A stretch of DNA of 64,000 nt from Nevskiaceae bacterium (GCA_004297005.1 SCVA01000039.1:1-64000); one strand, 5' to 3'. Positions 45,301 through 55,196 are shown, numbered from the stretch's first letter. Numbers and translations are program-made. Notes: generated by a model not told the origin, from the letters alone.

Positions 45301-46896
45301 ACAGCTCAGCAGGCAATCATCGACTACCTGCGCGGTGATGCCACCAACGAGTTGAGGAACGGCGGGAGCTACCGGAACCGTGACACCGCTCTGGGCGACA
45401 TCGTCGATTCGCAGCCGGTCTATGTCGGCGCGCCGGATTCCAACGTCTTCTTCGGCCGGACTTTCACCGGCTCCAGCAGTTACCCGACTTTTGCCGGCAA
45501 TCAGCTAACGCGCGCGCCGCGCATCTGGGTGGCCGCCAACGACGGCATGGTGCACTCATTCGACGCCAGTTCCGGAACCGAGGTTTTTGCCTTTCTGCCT
45601 GACGCGGTGATCCGCAACGGCATCAAAAACCTCAGCGACCCGGCCTATGGCGGCAACAGCGTTCCCCACCAGTACTTCAACGATGGCGAATTGACCGTGG
45701 CGGACGTTTACTATTCTTCCGCCTGGCATACGGTGCTGGTTGGTTCCACCGGGAGAGGCCCCGCCAAGGCGGTGTATGCCCTGGATGTTACCGACCCGGA
45801 TACACCGACCGTGCTCTGGGAGCGCTCGGCCACCGATGGCCTGACCAATAGCAATTACATCGGTCAGATGACAGGGCGGCCGGTCATCGCCCAGACCGCG
45901 GACGGTAGCTGGTCGGTGCTGATGGGCAACGGCTACAACAGCAGCAGCGGCCAGGCGGCGTTGCTGAAGTTCAGCATCCAGTCGGGGACCTTGTCGGTTC
46001 ACACCACCGACGCGACTTCCAACAACGGCTTGGCGCCGCCCGCCGTGTTGATAGGCAGTCTTGCCGACGGCATCAGCACCAAGGCCTACGCCGGGGATCT
46101 GGCCGGAAAGGTCTGGGCCTTCGACCTGGGTGGGACCACCGGCACCAATGTGTTCACGGCGGTGGATGACGCCGGCACCGCGCAGTCGATCACGGCGGGC
46201 ATGCTGGCGGGCAAGGATCCGTTGAGTGGCAATCTTTGGTTGTTCTTTGGTACTGGCCGCTATCTGTCGCAGCCCGAGCTGGAAGACACCGATATACAAA
46301 CTTGGTACGGCATCATTGTCCAGTCCTCCAACTCGAGTTTGGTGAGCGGTCTCAGCAGTGGTCGTTCCGCGCTCCACGAGCGCGAGATTCTCGCCGAGCA
46401 GGCGGCGACCTCGACTCGCGTCGCCGCCCGCGCTATTTCGCCGGGCACGGCCAGCGATATGGTCGGCAAATCGGGCTGGTACATCGATTTGGTGCTCTCT
46501 GGGGGAACCGCTCGCGGCGAGCGCATGGTCAACGCCAATCAGTTCCAGGGCAGTCTGTTGATCGGCACTACTCGGATACCGGAGTCTTCAGACCCCTGCA
46601 GTCCTTCCGGCAGTGGCTGGATCATGGCGGTCAATCCCTTCACCGGCACCGCGCCAGCCGCGACTTTCTTCGATGTCAACAACGATGGCCAGTTCAATAC
46701 CACCGACACCATCACCGTCAATGGTACGACCTATGTGGTGGCCGGCGTGGGTTTCAGCTCCATTCCCAACAACCCGATCTTTGTCGGGAACACCATGCTG
46801 ATCAGTTTCGACAACGCTTCTACGGGCAGCATCAACACCCGGGGTACGGTGGGGGCCTTGCGGCGGCAGTCTTGGCGTGAATTGGTGCCGCAATAG
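42316..46896 (+). CDS. pilY1: PilY1-like pilus tip protein with intact VWA MIDAS (cassette 2)
   Basis: ATG 42316 follows GAGG and gives 1526 residues. After a basic start and signal helix (about 21-41) comes NIVLMLDDSGSMQW, an intact MIDAS (D64-x-S66-x-S68). The VWA domain is interrupted by a Cys-rich insert at about residues 575-735 with repeated KTPTCS and GYTLNT elements. The C-terminal propeller is present (WVAANDGMVHSFDASSGTEVFAFLPDAVI), but the segment before YAGDLAGKVWAFDL reads SLADGISTK and lacks the DxNxDGxxD calcium loop. A separate DVNNDGQFNTTD near residue 1453 might bind calcium. It lies 19 bp before pilE. Confidence 0.93.
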   Translation: MNSNDKTSSQGRRGRPIRDPRWLLVLAGLMVLPIWRIAEASVAVDQVPLTVQQSLAPNIVLMLDDSGSMQWTVMPDNPPGDDSPDEELISAAVNGVYYDPDLSYAPPYTATATPNANPPVLTRYSNASFAGAWLDGFDQSAGTSNIATYKVAAGFSDGPNAIGNAVPAFSHTFKIVTEPQYSYAAHTGCPSGSSSSNPDSSGKCSVTGTISEDPLCQGYDDYDDGDNRCGSHGGSRSAACGSTSRNGEPANSSGLTLVDISGSLDQCRGSGTVLVDPQCPSGYSINPATAGTASVNCRIESVAAITKYRSLFVYAIKNSDGSFTRHYIGAATEDNSGNGSASSPAAGACATIAAGSVSSGTTVQRVNSSGTVQETFTGGFPAERCHGDDGIRQNVANWFSYYRKRMLMAKSGLMNAFAGLESTIRFGFGSIDGGTADGNDNYQDLPSSRYSYTDSYNNGTNYIAKVVPFGDGASGSQKAQFWNWVDNAVASGGTPLRQALNAVGSYYQTAQPWQTSGADSTELACRQAYTILTTDGFWNDDDGDTGLPSTPFTQNVDNLVVTSNNTTLDTRPAFCASAGYTLNTTEEINLGQCVLSGDQATAVPSCSSSPWTNLANANTVNVACAANPASKTPTCSKGGTYDSTTGTCSKGSVRCGSDPWTTLSGSGASQVCVASPVTKTPTCSAGYTLNTSDSSSSPGLCVKNATETPSCPVASNPSSPSYALTNANTAEVHCERTLTSSSSSSSYTQTGANGQSYTYTAGPPYADSYSNTLADSAMYYWLTDLRPNSDNKVPTSTEDPAFWQHMTTFTLGIGFEPTGISPSGTTVPQIFSWANGGTPIDNFAWPQPTANSVNNIADLAHAAVNGHGGFYSATSPDGFSNGIKDALTRVNERIGTGASLAANSTKLETGTTTYQAVYYTGRWKGDLKAFSVDPSTGAISSTPNWIASSSDVFPAAGDRTIKTYNPTLSEGSREVDFTSPDNLSTAQQTALGASSTAQQAIIDYLRGDATNELRNGGSYRNRDTALGDIVDSQPVYVGAPDSNVFFGRTFTGSSSYPTFAGNQLTRAPRIWVAANDGMVHSFDASSGTEVFAFLPDAVIRNGIKNLSDPAYGGNSVPHQYFNDGELTVADVYYSSAWHTVLVGSTGRGPAKAVYALDVTDPDTPTVLWERSATDGLTNSNYIGQMTGRPVIAQTADGSWSVLMGNGYNSSSGQAALLKFSIQSGTLSVHTTDATSNNGLAPPAVLIGSLADGISTKAYAGDLAGKVWAFDLGGTTGTNVFTAVDDAGTAQSITAGMLAGKDPLSGNLWLFFGTGRYLSQPELEDTDIQTWYGIIVQSSNSSLVSGLSSGRSALHEREILAEQAATSTRVAARAISPGTASDMVGKSGWYIDLVLSGGTARGERMVNANQFQGSLLIGTTRIPESSDPCSPSGSGWIMAVNPFTGTAPAATFFDVNNDGQFNTTDTITVNGTTYVVAGVGFSSIPNNPIFVGNTMLISFDNASTGSINTRGTVGALRRQSWRELVPQ

Positions 46897-46915
46897 GATT
46901 TCGAGGACTTAGACC

Positions 46916-47401
46916 ATGAACGCAAAGCTTCCCCGATCAAATGCTGCCGGCCTCACCCGACGCAGTGCCGGTTTCACGCTGATGGAGCTGATGGTCACCG
47001 TGGCCATCGTCGGCATATTGGCAGCCATCGCCATCCCGGCCTATACCCAGTCGGTGGTCAAGAGCAATCGCCGCGCGGCCCAAGTCTGCCTCGCCAGCTT
47101 TGCCACGCATATGGAGCGCTTCTACACCACCAATCTGCGCTACGACCAGACAGTGGCCGGGGTGGCGATGAACACCGCCGCGCTACAGGCGCTGGGACTG
47201 GACTGCGCCTCGGATGTAAATACTGGCAGCAGCTACAGCTATTCCTTCGACACCGGAACGCCGAGCGCGTCGGCCTACACCCTGGTGGCGGCGCCGATCG
47301 GAGCACAGGCCACCAGGGACGTCGAATGCGGTTCGCTGAAGCTCGATCAAGCCGGTACTCGTAGAGTTACCGGCAGCGCCCCGGTCGCGGACTGCTGGTA
47401 A
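46916..47401 (+). CDS. pilE: PilE-type type IV minor pilin (cassette 2)
   Basis: 161 residues with a leader ending SAGFTLMELMVTVAIVGILAAIAIPAYTQSVVKSNRRAAQ (Glu at +5). Conserved pilin-domain cysteines are present (LDCASD, DVECGSLK, ADCW). It is the same length as cassette 1 PilE. It closes the plus-strand cassette and converges with the orphan FimT gene. Confidence 0.94.
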   Translation: MNAKLPRSNAAGLTRRSAGFTLMELMVTVAIVGILAAIAIPAYTQSVVKSNRRAAQVCLASFATHMERFYTTNLRYDQTVAGVAMNTAALQALGLDCASDVNTGSSYSYSFDTGTPSASAYTLVAAPIGAQATRDVECGSLKLDQAGTRRVTGSAPVADCW

Positions 47402-47439
47402 CCGGTCCCCGGGGGGAGCGAGACGCGGCCGCGTTGATC

Positions 47440-48051
47440 TCAGGGCTGTGGGCAGGCCCCGGCGAAATCATGTGGTTCGGGTTCGATGCGGCCGCTGCCG
47501 ATCAGCACCAGGTCGACGGCGTTGTCGGGGATCGGTTCGCTGACGCAGATGCGCAGTCGGCCGGCGGCGAAAGCGCCGGTCACGGTCTGCGCGGCACCGC
47601 TGGGCTTGAATACCACCGCTCTCCGGAACGGGCCGTTACCAGCAACGCTCAGTCGCCCGGACGCTGGCAATAGCTCGGCTAGTTTTACGGTGTCGCCAGG
47701 ATCGAGATTGCCGTCATGATCGGCATCCTCGAATACCAGCCATTCCTGCAACGACCAGTCGCCGTGGCAGCCAACCTCCGCGCGGCCAGCGCAGAACGTC
47801 ATCGAGACATTGCGGCTAATTGCGCTCTGTCGCGCCGCGACGGCCGCTGTCAGCAATTGGTTGTGACTGACCGCCAATTGGTTCTGCGTCATGACCCGCC
47901 CCATTTCCGGCAGGCCGAAGCCGAGTACCACTGCGCCCACCGTCAGCGCGATCAGCAGTTCCAGCAGGCTCAGTCCGCTTTGCCTGTGCGGCCGGTCTGG
48001 ATTCGGCTGCCACGGGCAACAGACACCACAACGACCAAGTCGAGTGCGCAT
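47440..48051 (-). CDS. Orphan FimT/GspH-type pseudopilin (third copy)
   Basis: ATG 48051 was chosen because GGGAGG lies about 8 bp upstream; ATG 48078 would add nine residues. It has 203 residues. A leader of about 25 residues precedes QSGLSLLELLIALTVGAVVLGFGLPEMGRVMTQNQLAVSHNQ. The GspH domain includes WLVFEDADHDGNLDPGD, a calcium-loop-like turn common in FimT. It belongs to neither cassette by strand and order: it points toward cassette 2 pilE and stands alone. Confidence 0.87.
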   Translation of the reverse strand: MRTRLGRCGVCCPWQPNPDRPHRQSGLSLLELLIALTVGAVVLGFGLPEMGRVMTQNQLAVSHNQLLTAAVAARQSAISRNVSMTFCAGRAEVGCHGDWSLQEWLVFEDADHDGNLDPGDTVKLAELLPASGRLSVAGNGPFRRAVVFKPSGAAQTVTGAFAAGRLRICVSEPIPDNAVDLVLIGSGRIEPEPHDFAGACPQP

Positions 48052-48189
48052 CGGAGGTCCTCCCATCCCTTGCCGCATGGAGGAAATGCCGGGAACGCCC
48101 CTGGGTCTATCCCTTTTCGTCGCCGGCGATTGCGGCTAGTTATGACCCGATGCTAGCGCTGGTTCGGATGCGAGAACAACAGTCCCGGT

Positions 48190-49425
48190 TCAGCGCAGCA
48201 TCCTGACCGCTTTGCGCAGGGCGGCAACCAACTGGTCGATGTCGTCCTCGCCGTTGTAGCAGGCCAGCGACGCCCGGGTGGTGGCGGAGACGCCGTAGCG
48301 CGCCATCAGCGGCATGGTGCAATGATGGCCAGTGCGTACCGCCACGCCCTCCATGTCGAGGATGCTGCCGACATCCTGGGCGTGGGCGCCTTCTAGCACG
48401 AAGGAGAGGATGCCGCCCTTGCCGGCGGCGGTGCCGATCAGCCGCAGGCCGGGGATTTCCTGCAGGCATGGGCTGGCGTATTCGAGCACGCGGTGTTCCT
48501 GCGCGGCGATCTGTTCCAGGCCCAGGCTCTCGACATAGTCCAGCGCCGCCGCCAGACCGATGGCGCCAGCCATGTCCGGCGTGCCGGCTTCGAAGCGGTA
48601 GGGTGGCTCCGCCCAGGTGCTGCCGGCGAAGCTCACGGTCTTGATCATGTCGCCGCCGCCATGCCAGGGCGGCATCGCCTCCAGCCGCTCGCGCCGGCCG
48701 AGCAGGCAGCCGAAGCCGGTGGGGCCGTAGAGCTTGTGGGCGGAGAGCGTGTAGAAATCGGCGCCGAGCGCGGCGAAATCCACCGGCAGGTGCGCGACCG
48801 CCTGGGCGCCATCGACCAGCACCGGGATGCCGCGCGCCCGCGCCTCGCGGACGATGTCCGCCACCGGGTTGACCGTGCCCAGGGTGTTGGAGACGTGGAC
48901 CACGGCGATGAAACGGGTGCGCTCGCTCAGCAGCTTCTTCCAGCCCTCGAAGTCGAGGCTGCCATCGTCGAGCACCGGTGCCGCCAGCACGCGCGCGCCG
49001 CGTTCGGCGGCGATCAACTGCCAGGGCACGATATTGGAATGGTGCTCCATGCCGGTGACCAGGATCTCGTCGCCGGCCCTCAGCAGGGGTCGCAGGAAGC
49101 TGTAGGCGACCAGATTGATCGCCTCGGTGCTGCCGCGGGTGAACACCACTTCCTCGCGCTGGGCATTGAAGAAGCGGGCGATGCGATCACGCGCGCCCTC
49201 GTACTGCGTGGTGGCGCGCTCGGCCAGCTCGTGCACGGCGCGGTGCACATTGGCATTGCTGGTTTCGTAGTAGCGGCTGATCGCCTCGATCACCGCGCGT
49301 GGTTTCTGGGTGGTGGCGGCGTTGTCCAGATAGGCCAGGCGCTTGCCGCGCACCTTCTGCGCCAGGATCGGGAAGTCGGCGCGGATGCGCTCCAGCGGGT
49401 AGCTGCTGTCGGCGGGGAGGCTCAT
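48190..49425 (-). CDS. sufS: SufS, cysteine desulfurase
   Basis: ATG 49425 gives MSLPADSSYPLERIRADFPIL and 411 residues; the longer frame from 49488 is not supported. The PLP lysine lies in LSAHKLYGPTGFG and the persulfide cysteine in RTGHHCTMPLM. It supplies sulfur to the SufBCD scaffold. No SufE or SufU partner is in this window. It is the last suf gene, separated from sufD by an unusually long structured gap of 109 bp. Confidence 0.96.
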   Translation of the reverse strand: MSLPADSSYPLERIRADFPILAQKVRGKRLAYLDNAATTQKPRAVIEAISRYYETSNANVHRAVHELAERATTQYEGARDRIARFFNAQREEVVFTRGSTEAINLVAYSFLRPLLRAGDEILVTGMEHHSNIVPWQLIAAERGARVLAAPVLDDGSLDFEGWKKLLSERTRFIAVVHVSNTLGTVNPVADIVREARARGIPVLVDGAQAVAHLPVDFAALGADFYTLSAHKLYGPTGFGCLLGRRERLEAMPPWHGGGDMIKTVSFAGSTWAEPPYRFEAGTPDMAGAIGLAAALDYVESLGLEQIAAQEHRVLEYASPCLQEIPGLRLIGTAAGKGGILSFVLEGAHAQDVGSILDMEGVAVRTGHHCTMPLMARYGVSATTRASLACYNGEDDIDQLVAALRKAVRMLR

Positions 49426-49534
49426 GCGGTGGCCTCCGAAGGCCGGTGGGGGGTGGTCAAGCGGTCGCAGTCGGCCACCGGCCGCCATCGCCTTGCCGGC
49501 GATCCCCGCCGGGCGGGGCCCCTCGCCGGGTGGT
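49426..49534. other. Structured gap between sufD and sufS
   Basis: The otherwise compact suf operon opens here for 109 bp. It contains the inverted repeat GGCCGGTGG (49441-49449)/CCACCGGCC (49475-49483) and, downstream, a short GC hairpin CCCCGC-CGG-GCGGGG. No T-run follows. It may lower or protect the sufS message. Confidence 0.5.
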
Positions 49535-50674
49535 TCATGCGGCTTGCTCTGTCAGCAAGGCGCGCACCTTTTGCTCGGACCAGGCACGCAGGCCGTCCAG
49601 GGGCAGTTGGTCGAGCACCGATTGGGCGAAGGCCAGGGTCAGCAACTGCCGCGCCTCGTCGGCGCTGAGGCCGCGGCTGCGCAGGTAGAAGGCGGCGGCC
49701 TCGTCGAGCTGGCCGAAGCTCGCGCCGTGCGCGCACTTCACGTCGTCGGCGTAGATCTCCAGCTCCGGCTTGGCGTCGATCTCGGCGCCGGCACTCAGCA
49801 GCAGGCTGGCGATGCGGGTTTCGGAGTCGGTCTTGGCCGCACCCGGCTGTACCTGCACCTTGGCGTTGAGCACCGCCTTGGCCTTGCCGGCGGCAATCAG
49901 GCGGGCGTCGCTGCGGCTCTCGCAGCCCGGTGCGCTATGCCAGACATGGCTGCGCTGGTCGACCTGGCTGCGGCCGCTCAGGGCGCAGAGCCCGGCCTGA
50001 CGGAACACCGCGCCAGGCGCATCGAGGTGGATGTCCAGTTCCTGGCGCACGCGGCGGCCGCCAAAGTCGAGCTGGATCAGTTCCAGCTGGGCATCGGCTG
50101 CGAGTATGGCGCTGAGGTGCAGGGCGCGGATCGCGGCAACGTCGGCGTCCTGCAGGCAGATCAGCCGCAGGCGGCTGCCGGCGGCCAGCTCCAGCTGCAG
50201 CACTGCCGTGAGCAGGGTCTCACCGTCGCCGGTGCCGGGGGCATCCCAGAGCAGCACGGTGGCGCTGGCGCCGACATCCAGGGCCAGCCGATGGCGCAGA
50301 TGGCGCATGGTCTGCGCGCCCGCCACCTGCTGGACGATGGCGAACGGCCGTTGCGCCTGGCCCTGCAAGGTCTTGTCGACGCCCTCGGTGGCGAACGCCA
50401 GATTCAGTGCGTCCAGTGCGAAGGCCGGGCAGGGCGTCGGCGTGGTGACCGGCAGCAGGGGCAGGGGCTGCACGGTGTCGAGCGTGAAGCTGGGGGCGGG
50501 AGCGGCCGTTGCCAGCGGAAAATCGCGTTCCGCGAGCGCGGTCCAATCGCTGTAGTGCCAGTTTTCCAGCCCCGGGCCGGGGAAGCCGCTGGCCGCGAAC
50601 TGCTCCAGCGCGGTCTGGCGCCGGTCCTGCTCGTCCGCCGGCAGCGCCAGGCGGGAGGTCTCGAAAAAGCTCAT
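49535..50674 (-). CDS. sufD: SufD, Fe-S scaffold subunit
   Basis: 379 residues with low-complexity N-terminal half and the SufB/SufD beta-helix core. The C-terminal part holds the conserved CAHGASFGQLDEAAAFYLRSRGLSADEARQLL. It forms the SufB-SufC2-SufD scaffold complex. It lies 14 bp after sufC. Confidence 0.95.
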   Translation of the reverse strand: MSFFETSRLALPADEQDRRQTALEQFAASGFPGPGLENWHYSDWTALAERDFPLATAAPAPSFTLDTVQPLPLLPVTTPTPCPAFALDALNLAFATEGVDKTLQGQAQRPFAIVQQVAGAQTMRHLRHRLALDVGASATVLLWDAPGTGDGETLLTAVLQLELAAGSRLRLICLQDADVAAIRALHLSAILAADAQLELIQLDFGGRRVRQELDIHLDAPGAVFRQAGLCALSGRSQVDQRSHVWHSAPGCESRSDARLIAAGKAKAVLNAKVQVQPGAAKTDSETRIASLLLSAGAEIDAKPELEIYADDVKCAHGASFGQLDEAAAFYLRSRGLSADEARQLLTLAFAQSVLDQLPLDGLRAWSEQKVRALLTEQAA

Positions 50675-50688
50675 GGTCGGACCGGCGC

Positions 50689-51468
<780 letters not shown>

Positions 51469-51480
51469 GGGAGGACTTGT

Positions 51481-51672
51481 TCAGGATTTCTTGTCGGCCA
51501 GGAGCTGTCCGCCACTGGCCCAGTTGTGCTTGGCGACGTCTTCGATGACGACGGTGACGCTGCTCTCGCTGCAGCCGCAGATACGGGCCAGCTCGCGGGT
51601 GTAGACCGCCACCAGCTCGCGCTTCTGTTCCAGGCTGCGGCCTTCCAGCATTTCGACGCGGACGATGGGCAT
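51481..51672 (-). CDS. 4-Oxalocrotonate tautomerase-family protein inside the suf operon
   Basis: 63 residues. Removal of Met exposes Pro1 (PIVRVEMLEGRSLEQKREL), the catalytic base of the family. Arg11 is present in EGRS. The second arginine of classical 4-OT (Arg39) is Thr here, and Phe50 is Trp (KHNWASGG). Two cysteines form ICGC at positions 31 and 33 of the mature protein. It lies 4 bp after sufB and 12 bp before sufC, fully embedded. The tautomerase fold is clear. The function in Fe-S assembly, if any, is unknown. Confidence 0.9.
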   Translation of the reverse strand: MPIVRVEMLEGRSLEQKRELVAVYTRELARICGCSESSVTVVIEDVAKHNWASGGQLLADKKS

Positions 51673-51676
51673 GGCG

Positions 51677-53153
<1,477 letters not shown>

Positions 53154-53170
<17 letters not shown>

Positions 53171-53657
53171 GGGCACTCACCTGGCGGGCAGCTGGGTGAA
53201 AAAAGATCGGGACCTCGGTCATTGAGACCTCGGCGGGGCGCCGTGGTGCGGCGTTCAGTGAGGCGGCCATGTCGGCCAGCGTCACCGCTTCTAGCGCCTG
53301 GGTGACGGCGGCGTTGATGAGCCGGAACGGCGCCCGGGCGGCGCAGCCGACCTCGATGGCGCAGCCGCCGTCGTGCACGGCGCAGTCGGTGACCGCAATC
53401 GGGCCTTCCAGCGCCCGGATCACGTCGGCGACGGTCACCAGAGCCGGTGCGCGGGATAGCCGGTAGCCGCCGTGGGCGCCGCGTGTGGACTGCACCAGGC
53501 CGCCTTTCTGCAACTGCTTCAGCAGCTTGGCGACGGTGGGAGCCGCTACCGAGGTGCGCCCCGACAGCTCCAGCGCGGCGTGCAGGCGCTCCGGCTCGGC
53601 GGCCATGGCCGCCAGCAGCACGGTGGCGTAGTCGGTGAGTTTGCCGAGCTTGAGCAC
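53154..53657 (-). CDS. Rrf2-family SUF regulator
   Basis: 167 residues with an Rrf2 winged helix ([37 protein letters not shown] then [25 protein letters not shown]). Three cysteines at 92, 99 and 105 ([15 protein letters not shown]) are placed to hold an Fe-S cluster. It resembles the SUF-linked regulator family rather than IscR by context. The first gene of the operon, it overlaps sufB by 17 bp. A palindrome 8 bp upstream suggests autoregulation. Confidence 0.93.
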
Positions 53658-53665
53658 GTAAAGAA

Positions 53666-53678
53666 GACTAAAGCAGTC
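53666..53678. promoter_or_regulatory. IscR type 1-like site before the SUF operon
   Basis: GACTAAAGCAGTC fits the core of the IscR type 1 motif (GACT-RWWWY-AGTC) at all but one degenerate position. It ends 9 bp upstream of the regulator's ATG and would lie just downstream of the predicted transcription start, suited to repression by the Rrf2 protein. Confidence 0.6.
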
Positions 53679-53695
53679 CGGTTTGCGGGGCGCGC

Positions 53696-53724
53696 AGTGT
53701 AGGCCTCTGGTCTCCGGGCTTCAA
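53696..53724 (-). promoter_or_regulatory. Candidate promoter of the SUF operon
   Basis: On the minus strand TTGAAG (4 of 6) is followed after 17 bp by TACACT (4 of 6), placing the start near 53688, about 10 bp before the IscR-like site. Confidence 0.5.
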
Positions 53725-53765
53725 GCCGGCGCCAGGCGGGCGGAGCGCATGGCTATCATGACCCT

Positions 53766-54221
53766 ATGAGCGCTCCCGAAAATCTGGCCTGGGATGTCCT
53801 GAGTCCCTACATCGAAACCGTGCTGGTCGGCCCCGAGCACCTCGACGCCTTCGGCCACACCAACAACGTGGTTTACCTGCAATGGCTGGAGCGGGTGGCC
53901 TGGGCGCATTCCACCGCGCTGGGCCTGGATTGGGCTGCCTACCAGCGGCTGGGTGCCGGCTGCGTGGCGCGGCGCCACGAGCTGGATTACCTGGCCGCCA
54001 CCTTCGCCGGCCAGACCCTGCGGCTGGGCACCTGGATACATGAGAACGACGGTCGCCTGAGCATGTGGCGGCGCTACCAGATCATCCGCGTCGACGACGG
54101 CAAGACTGTGCTGCGCGGCCAGACTCATTGGGTCTGCATCGACCCCGCCACGGGCCGGCCCAAGCGCCAGCCGCCGGAGTTCGTCGAGGCCTACAGCGCC
54201 GGCCGCGGCGCCGTCGACTGA
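53766..54221 (+). CDS. Acyl-CoA thioesterase, 4HBT (YbgC-like) family
   Basis: 151 residues with a hotdog fold. The catalytic aspartate motif is visible in LDAFGHTNNVVYLQWLERVAW. The rest (FAGQTLRLGTWI, RRYQIIRVDDGKTVLRGQTHWVCID) follows 4-hydroxybenzoyl-CoA thioesterase pattern. It probably hydrolyses acyl-CoA or acyl-ACP thioesters; substrate unknown. It is divergent from the suf operon. Confidence 0.9.
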   Translation: MSAPENLAWDVLSPYIETVLVGPEHLDAFGHTNNVVYLQWLERVAWAHSTALGLDWAAYQRLGAGCVARRHELDYLAATFAGQTLRLGTWIHENDGRLSMWRRYQIIRVDDGKTVLRGQTHWVCIDPATGRPKRQPPEFVEAYSAGRGAVD

Positions 54222-54228
54222 GCGTTGC

Positions 54229-54678
54229 CTAGACCAGCCAGACCAGGCGCGGTGCCTCGCCCAGCCGGGCGGCGACAAAGGCGTTCTGGTGAAAGCGGGC
54301 GGCCAAGTCGTGCAGCCACAGGGGCTCGGCATCGGCGACCAGGAACCCCGGCTCGTCCGGCCAACTGCCCGAAGGATCGTGGTTGATCGCCTGTAGCCAG
54401 CGGTCGTCCTTGCCGACCAGCGCATCGCGCAGTTCGTGGTAGTAGAAGCTGTTCAACTCTTCGGTAGCTTCCTGCGAGCGCGGATTGCAGGGGGTGAGGA
54501 TCGCCCAGCCGCGCCGGATGGGCAGGCTCAGGCGCAACAGGGCTTCGGCGGCCGGGTCGTACTCGCCGACACGGAAGACGAGCTGGCGATCGGGCAGGGC
54601 CACTTGGTATTCGGTCTTGCGGTACACCCGCTCCAGACGTTGGCGCTGGCTGCGTGGCAGTAGCAGGGCCTCGCTCAT
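54229..54678 (-). CDS. DUF3293 family protein
   Basis: 149 residues. The core WAILTPCNPRSQEATEELNSFYYHELRDAL and the NHDPSGSWPDEPGFLV segment match what I recall of DUF3293. No catalytic function is known. It overlaps the upstream hydrolase gene by 4 bp and is cotranscribed with it. Confidence 0.78.
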   Translation of the reverse strand: MSEALLLPRSQRQRLERVYRKTEYQVALPDRQLVFRVGEYDPAAEALLRLSLPIRRGWAILTPCNPRSQEATEELNSFYYHELRDALVGKDDRWLQAINHDPSGSWPDEPGFLVADAEPLWLHDLAARFHQNAFVAARLGEAPRLVWLV

Positions 54679-55196
54679 GCGGCTCCCCTCGCGCTAGCAC
54701 GCAGCAGAAGTTCATCGAACAGCAGGGCCAGCATGTCCAACTGGTCGTTCAGTCCGTGGTCGGAGTCCAGCAGGTGCAGGGCGGCACGATGGCGCTGGGC
54801 AAAGCGCAGCCCGCGCTCGACTGGCACGATGTCGTCGCGCCAGCCGTGCACCACGCTGCACAGAGCGGGGATGCCTTGAGGCTCTTCCTCCCAACCCGGG
54901 AAGTACAGCGCCGGCGCCATCAGGAACAGCGCCTGCGGCCGCAGTTGCGCGCAGGCCATGGCACTCACGTAGCCCCCCATGCTGGAGCCGACCAGCACCA
55001 GGCTGCAACTGGCCTTCGGAGCCAGGGCGTGCAGCTCGCGCAGGCGCTGGTGAGGGTCATGGCTGTGGCTATAATCCGGACTGATCACCGCATAGTCGCG
55101 GCGTTTCGCCACTTCGGCGAGGCGCGTGATCTTGGTCCCCCAAGGCCCGCTTTCCTTGCCATGCGCGAACACGACGAGACGTTCGGGCAGTGACAT
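54675..55196 (-). CDS. Small alpha/beta hydrolase
   Basis: 173 residues. VVFAHGKESGPWGTKI forms the oxyanion region, GSSMGGYVSA the nucleophile elbow with Ser, VVHGWRDDIVPV the acid, and LLDSDHGLND the histidine. It resembles the YcfP/YqiA-like esterase group in size. Substrate is unknown. It is divergent from the gene at 55252. Confidence 0.87.
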   Translation of the reverse strand: MSLPERLVVFAHGKESGPWGTKITRLAEVAKRRDYAVISPDYSHSHDPHQRLRELHALAPKASCSLVLVGSSMGGYVSAMACAQLRPQALFLMAPALYFPGWEEEPQGIPALCSVVHGWRDDIVPVERGLRFAQRHRAALHLLDSDHGLNDQLDMLALLFDELLLRASARGAA

